A DNA stretch of 8,187 nt. Source: an uncultured Beijerinckiaceae bacterium (lineage in GTDB: Bacteria > Pseudomonadota > Alphaproteobacteria > Rhizobiales > Beijerinckiaceae). Below the pieces are notes generated by a model. The model was not told the origin of the DNA, did not search any database, and saw only the letters and a list, made by a program, of their open reading frames with translations. Numbering within the stretch: position 1 is the stretch's first letter; each line of letters starts with the position of its first letter. The DNA lies in contig CALMGA010000083.1 in NCBI GenBank assembly GCA_937863205.1, positions 1 to 8,187 of the forward strand. The letters run 5' to 3'. Shown piece by piece: positions 6,750 through 8,187 of this stretch. The position numbers and the translations under genes are program-made.

Positions 6750-6839
6750 GGCAAACCCTCCGGTTCACCGCATCGAATCAGAACCCGAACAGATGCGAAA
6801 GCCCGTGAGTCTCGCTCAGCTCACGTTGGTATGAGACCT

Positions 6840-7424
6840 GCACTTCGTAGAGGCCTCGGTGGGGCGCGCCCACCGGCACGCCGCCGGCGCCCTCCGAACC
6901 GGCGCCGCCGGGGGCGAGGGTACGGTGGAGGGCGCAGGCGAGGCGCCGAAGATCGTCGGCATCGATGACTTTGCGCGGCGTCGCAATCGCCGCTACGGTA
7001 CCTTGGTCTATGATCTCGAGCGGCAACGCGTCGTCGCCTTGCTGCCCGTCGCGAGCGCGCCACGGCGAAGGCTTGGCTGGCCGGGAAGCCCTCGATCACG
7101 ATCGTCGCGCGCGACCGCGGCGGCGGATAAGGCGTGGCCATCGCCAAGATCCTGCCGCAAGCCGTTCAGGTCGCCGATCGCTGGCAGCTACTGCAGAACG
7201 CCAGCCGCAGTTGCCTCGATGCCGTGCGCTCCTTGATGCTCCGCATGCGCGAGGTGGTCAGCTCCGCCCCCATCGACCGCGCCCTGCTCACCGCCGTTAA
7301 GCGCATCCAGTGCGTGGGCTAACCCGCGCCGCGAGGAGGCCGACGCGACCATCCTCGCCCTGTCCCAGGCCGGCGTGCCGATCCGACAGACCGACAGGCG
7401 GCTCTGCCACAGCCGCAATGTGGT
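6840..7424 (+). pseudogene. ISL3-family transposase remnant
   Basis: Middle part of an ISL3 transposase, split by at least two frameshifts and a stop. Frame one (to about 7070) ends with EAPKIVGIDDFARRRNRRYGTLVYDLERQRVVALLP, where the Asp pair of GIDDFA includes the first catalytic Asp. A shift then gives AWLAGKPSITIVARDRGGG (second Asp in ARDR), with TAA at the place of the usual Tyr, followed in the same frame by GVAIAKILPQAVQVADRWQLLQNASRSCLDAVR (7131 onward). After a stop at 7320 another frame reads REEADATILALSQAGVPIRQ and LCHSRNVV, the helical region that precedes the DNA-contacting insert. The N-terminal zinc-ribbon part and the C-terminal part are absent. The 5' side (6832-6900) is GC-rich and not recognisable. 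Inactive and older than the adjacent IS630. Confidence 0.8.
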
Positions 7425-7717
7425 TTGGGCGAGAAGGCAGAGATCAAGGCGGGGCGCATCCCGCCGCCCTGGAGGGGCAAGCCGGCAAAGCTCGCCCAAA
7501 AGGACCGCGACGCTCGCTGGACGGTGAAGTCCTCCAAGCCAAGCCGGCCCAGGACGGGTCCAAGCGCGCCGATATCGCGTTGCCGGCGTTCAGCTGGAAG
7601 AACTACCTCGGTATCGACCGCCGCCACGGGCTGATCCGCACCTGGCTCGCTACCGACGCCGCCCGCCATGACGGAGTGCAACTGCCGAACCTGGTCTCAA
7701 AGGCGAACACGGCCAGC
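7425..7717 (+). pseudogene. IS5-family transposase, internal remnant
   Basis: Catalytic-core piece of an IS5-type transposase of a different subgroup from the one at 3038-3372. It reads GEKAEIKAGRIPPPWRGKPAKLAQKDRDARWTVK in one frame and, after an indel near 7525-7540, AKPAQDGSKRADIALPAFSWKNYLGIDRRHGLIRTWLATDAARHDGVQLPNLVSKANTAS in the next. The YLGIDRRHGLI stretch and DAARHDG are typical. Sequence stops being IS5-like exactly at 7718, where family members would continue with GVWADTAYRS (second catalytic Asp), because an IS66 end begins there. At the 5' side it joins the ISL3 remnant within a few bases of 7424. Inactive. Confidence 0.8.
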
Positions 7718-8187
7718 GTAATTACCCACGGGGCGGCCATCGATCAGCGGCGGCACGGCCGCGGCTCGGTCACGACGGTATGCTTGCACGGCGCCGCGAA
7801 GGCTGATTCCGTGGTGGCATGAGCCGTGGTGATTTGGAGCGGTTGAGCAGGGACGAATTGATCGAGCTGGTGCTGAAGCTGCAGCGCCCAGCAAAGACGT
7901 CGCGCACCTCGTCCAAGCCGCCTTCCACCGATCGCAAGGAGCGGCGCGACCAGGCCCGCCCCGGTGGCGCCAAGCCGGGCCACGAGGGACACAGCCGCGT
8001 CATGGCGGACGAGCCCGATGCCGTTGTCGACCATCGCCCGACCGCGTGCCCGGCCTGCGGCCTGGCGCTGTTGTCCGACTTGCCGACCGAAACGGTCAGC
8101 GTGCAGGAGCGGATCGAGCTGCCGGAGGTGGCACCCGTCGTCGAGCAGCACCGGCGCTTGGCGGTGACGTGCCCCGGTTGCCGAGCG
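7718..8187 (+). mobile_element. IS66-family element, left part (second copy)
   Basis: Begins with GTAATTACCCACG, identical over 13 bp to the tnpC-proximal end of the element ending at 5661, but in the opposite orientation. The leader before the gene is 101 bases here against 50 in the other copy, and the two leaders are unlike beyond the tip, so they are related rather than identical elements or one leader was shortened. It interrupts the IS5 remnant. The rest of the element lies beyond the window. Confidence 0.8.
7819..8187 (+). CDS. IS66-type transposase (TnpC), N-terminal part, cut by window end
   Basis: Open from ATG 7819 through the window end (123 codons). The first residues SRGDLERLSRDELIELVLKLQRP and SSKPPSTDRKERRDQARPGG closely match the deleted copy at 5611. 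Unlike that copy it continues through the zinc-finger region: VDHRPTACPACGLALL (CPAC pair), LPTETVSVQERIELPEVAPVVEQHRRLAVTCPGC (second CPGC pair). These Cys pairs form the zf-IS66 domain that precedes the catalytic domain. No frameshift is visible, so it may be a working transposase. There is no strong ribosome binding site; only GTGG lies 4-8 bases before the ATG. A few codons differ from the other copy, so the two are diverged family members. Confidence 0.88.
   Translation, partial: MSRGDLERLSRDELIELVLKLQRPAKTSRTSSKPPSTDRKERRDQARPGGAKPGHEGHSRVMADEPDAVVDHRPTACPACGLALLSDLPTETVSVQERIELPEVAPVVEQHRRLAVTCPGCRA

Larger units (their letters stand above)
5673..6829 (-). mobile_element. Complete IS630-family insertion sequence flanked by TA
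   Basis: 1157 bp between two TA dinucleotides (5671-5672 and 6830-6831), the target duplication expected of IS630/Tc1-mariner elements. The ends are imperfect inverted repeats: CCAACATGCGCTGATC reading inward from 5673 and CCAACGTGAGCTGAGC reading inward from 6829, 13 of 16 identical. A second pair of related sequences lies further in (GATCAGAACCGATGCG at 5685-5700 and, inverted, 6769-6784), sharing CGATGCG. One transposase gene in two overlapping frames fills the element. The length is normal for the family. It sits only 10 bp from the IS66 end, so it landed next to or after that element. Sequence and ends suggest a recent, possibly active copy. Confidence 0.85.

Noticed and set aside
6096..6968. 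290-codon plus-strand open frame across the IS630 element
   Set aside because: It runs antisense to the IS630 gene and across its end, is rich in Arg, Ala, Pro and Gly, and has no motif; the minus-strand product has all catalytic motifs.
7744..8151. Minus-strand open frame opposite the second IS66 gene
   Set aside because: Shadow of the TnpC coding frame, which has the zinc-finger Cys pairs and matches the other copy.
1..8187. CRISPR array, tRNA or toxin-antitoxin or defence genes
   Set aside because: I looked for regularly spaced repeats, tRNA-like cloverleaf sequence and small paired genes and saw none; the repeated motifs present are insertion-sequence ends.

Overview
The window looks like a mobile-element-rich accessory region of a GC-rich proteobacterium. 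The transposase subtypes (IS1111-type IS110, IS66 with TnpC only, IS630, ISL3, IS5) and the GC-rich codon use would fit an alphaproteobacterium such as a Rhodospirillales member, possibly on a plasmid or in a surface-polysaccharide island. That placement is inference; no housekeeping gene is present to fix it.

Layout: (1) 1-~1155: 3' part of an IS110/IS1111-type element. Its transposase is cut by the window start, and a structured non-coding tail may encode a bridge RNA. (2) 1240-2028, minus: an intact FkbM-family methyltransferase of lower GC, with a possible terminator just after it. (3) 2243-~3370, minus: two decayed transposase pieces joined end to end, the C-terminal part of an IS701-like (DDE_5-type) transposase and the N-terminal part of an IS5-type one. 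(4) 3338-4669, minus: a low-GC polytopic membrane protein resembling Wzy-type polysaccharide polymerases, with a good ribosome binding site and probably a displaced C-terminus. (5) 4704-5661, minus: an IS66-type element with both ends but a large internal deletion in its only gene. (6) 5673-6829, minus: a structurally complete IS630-family element, flanked by TA on both sides, whose transposase is split in two frames at an A6G tract. (7) ~6840-7717, plus: remnants of an ISL3 and an IS5 transposase joined back to back. (8) 7718-8187, plus: the beginning of a second, apparently undeleted IS66 element that cuts the IS5 remnant and shares its terminal 13 bp with the first IS66 copy.

Only two genes are likely to do cellular work, the FkbM methyltransferase and the Wzy-like protein. 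Both are on the minus strand, both are AT-richer than everything around them, and both suit extracellular polysaccharide assembly and decoration. They look like leftovers of a horizontally acquired polysaccharide locus broken up by repeated insertions. I found no CRISPR array, tRNA, rRNA or defence system. The best candidates for something new are the putative bridge RNA of the IS1111-type element, the internally deleted IS66 derivative beside a possible autonomous partner, and the recoding site of the IS630 element.
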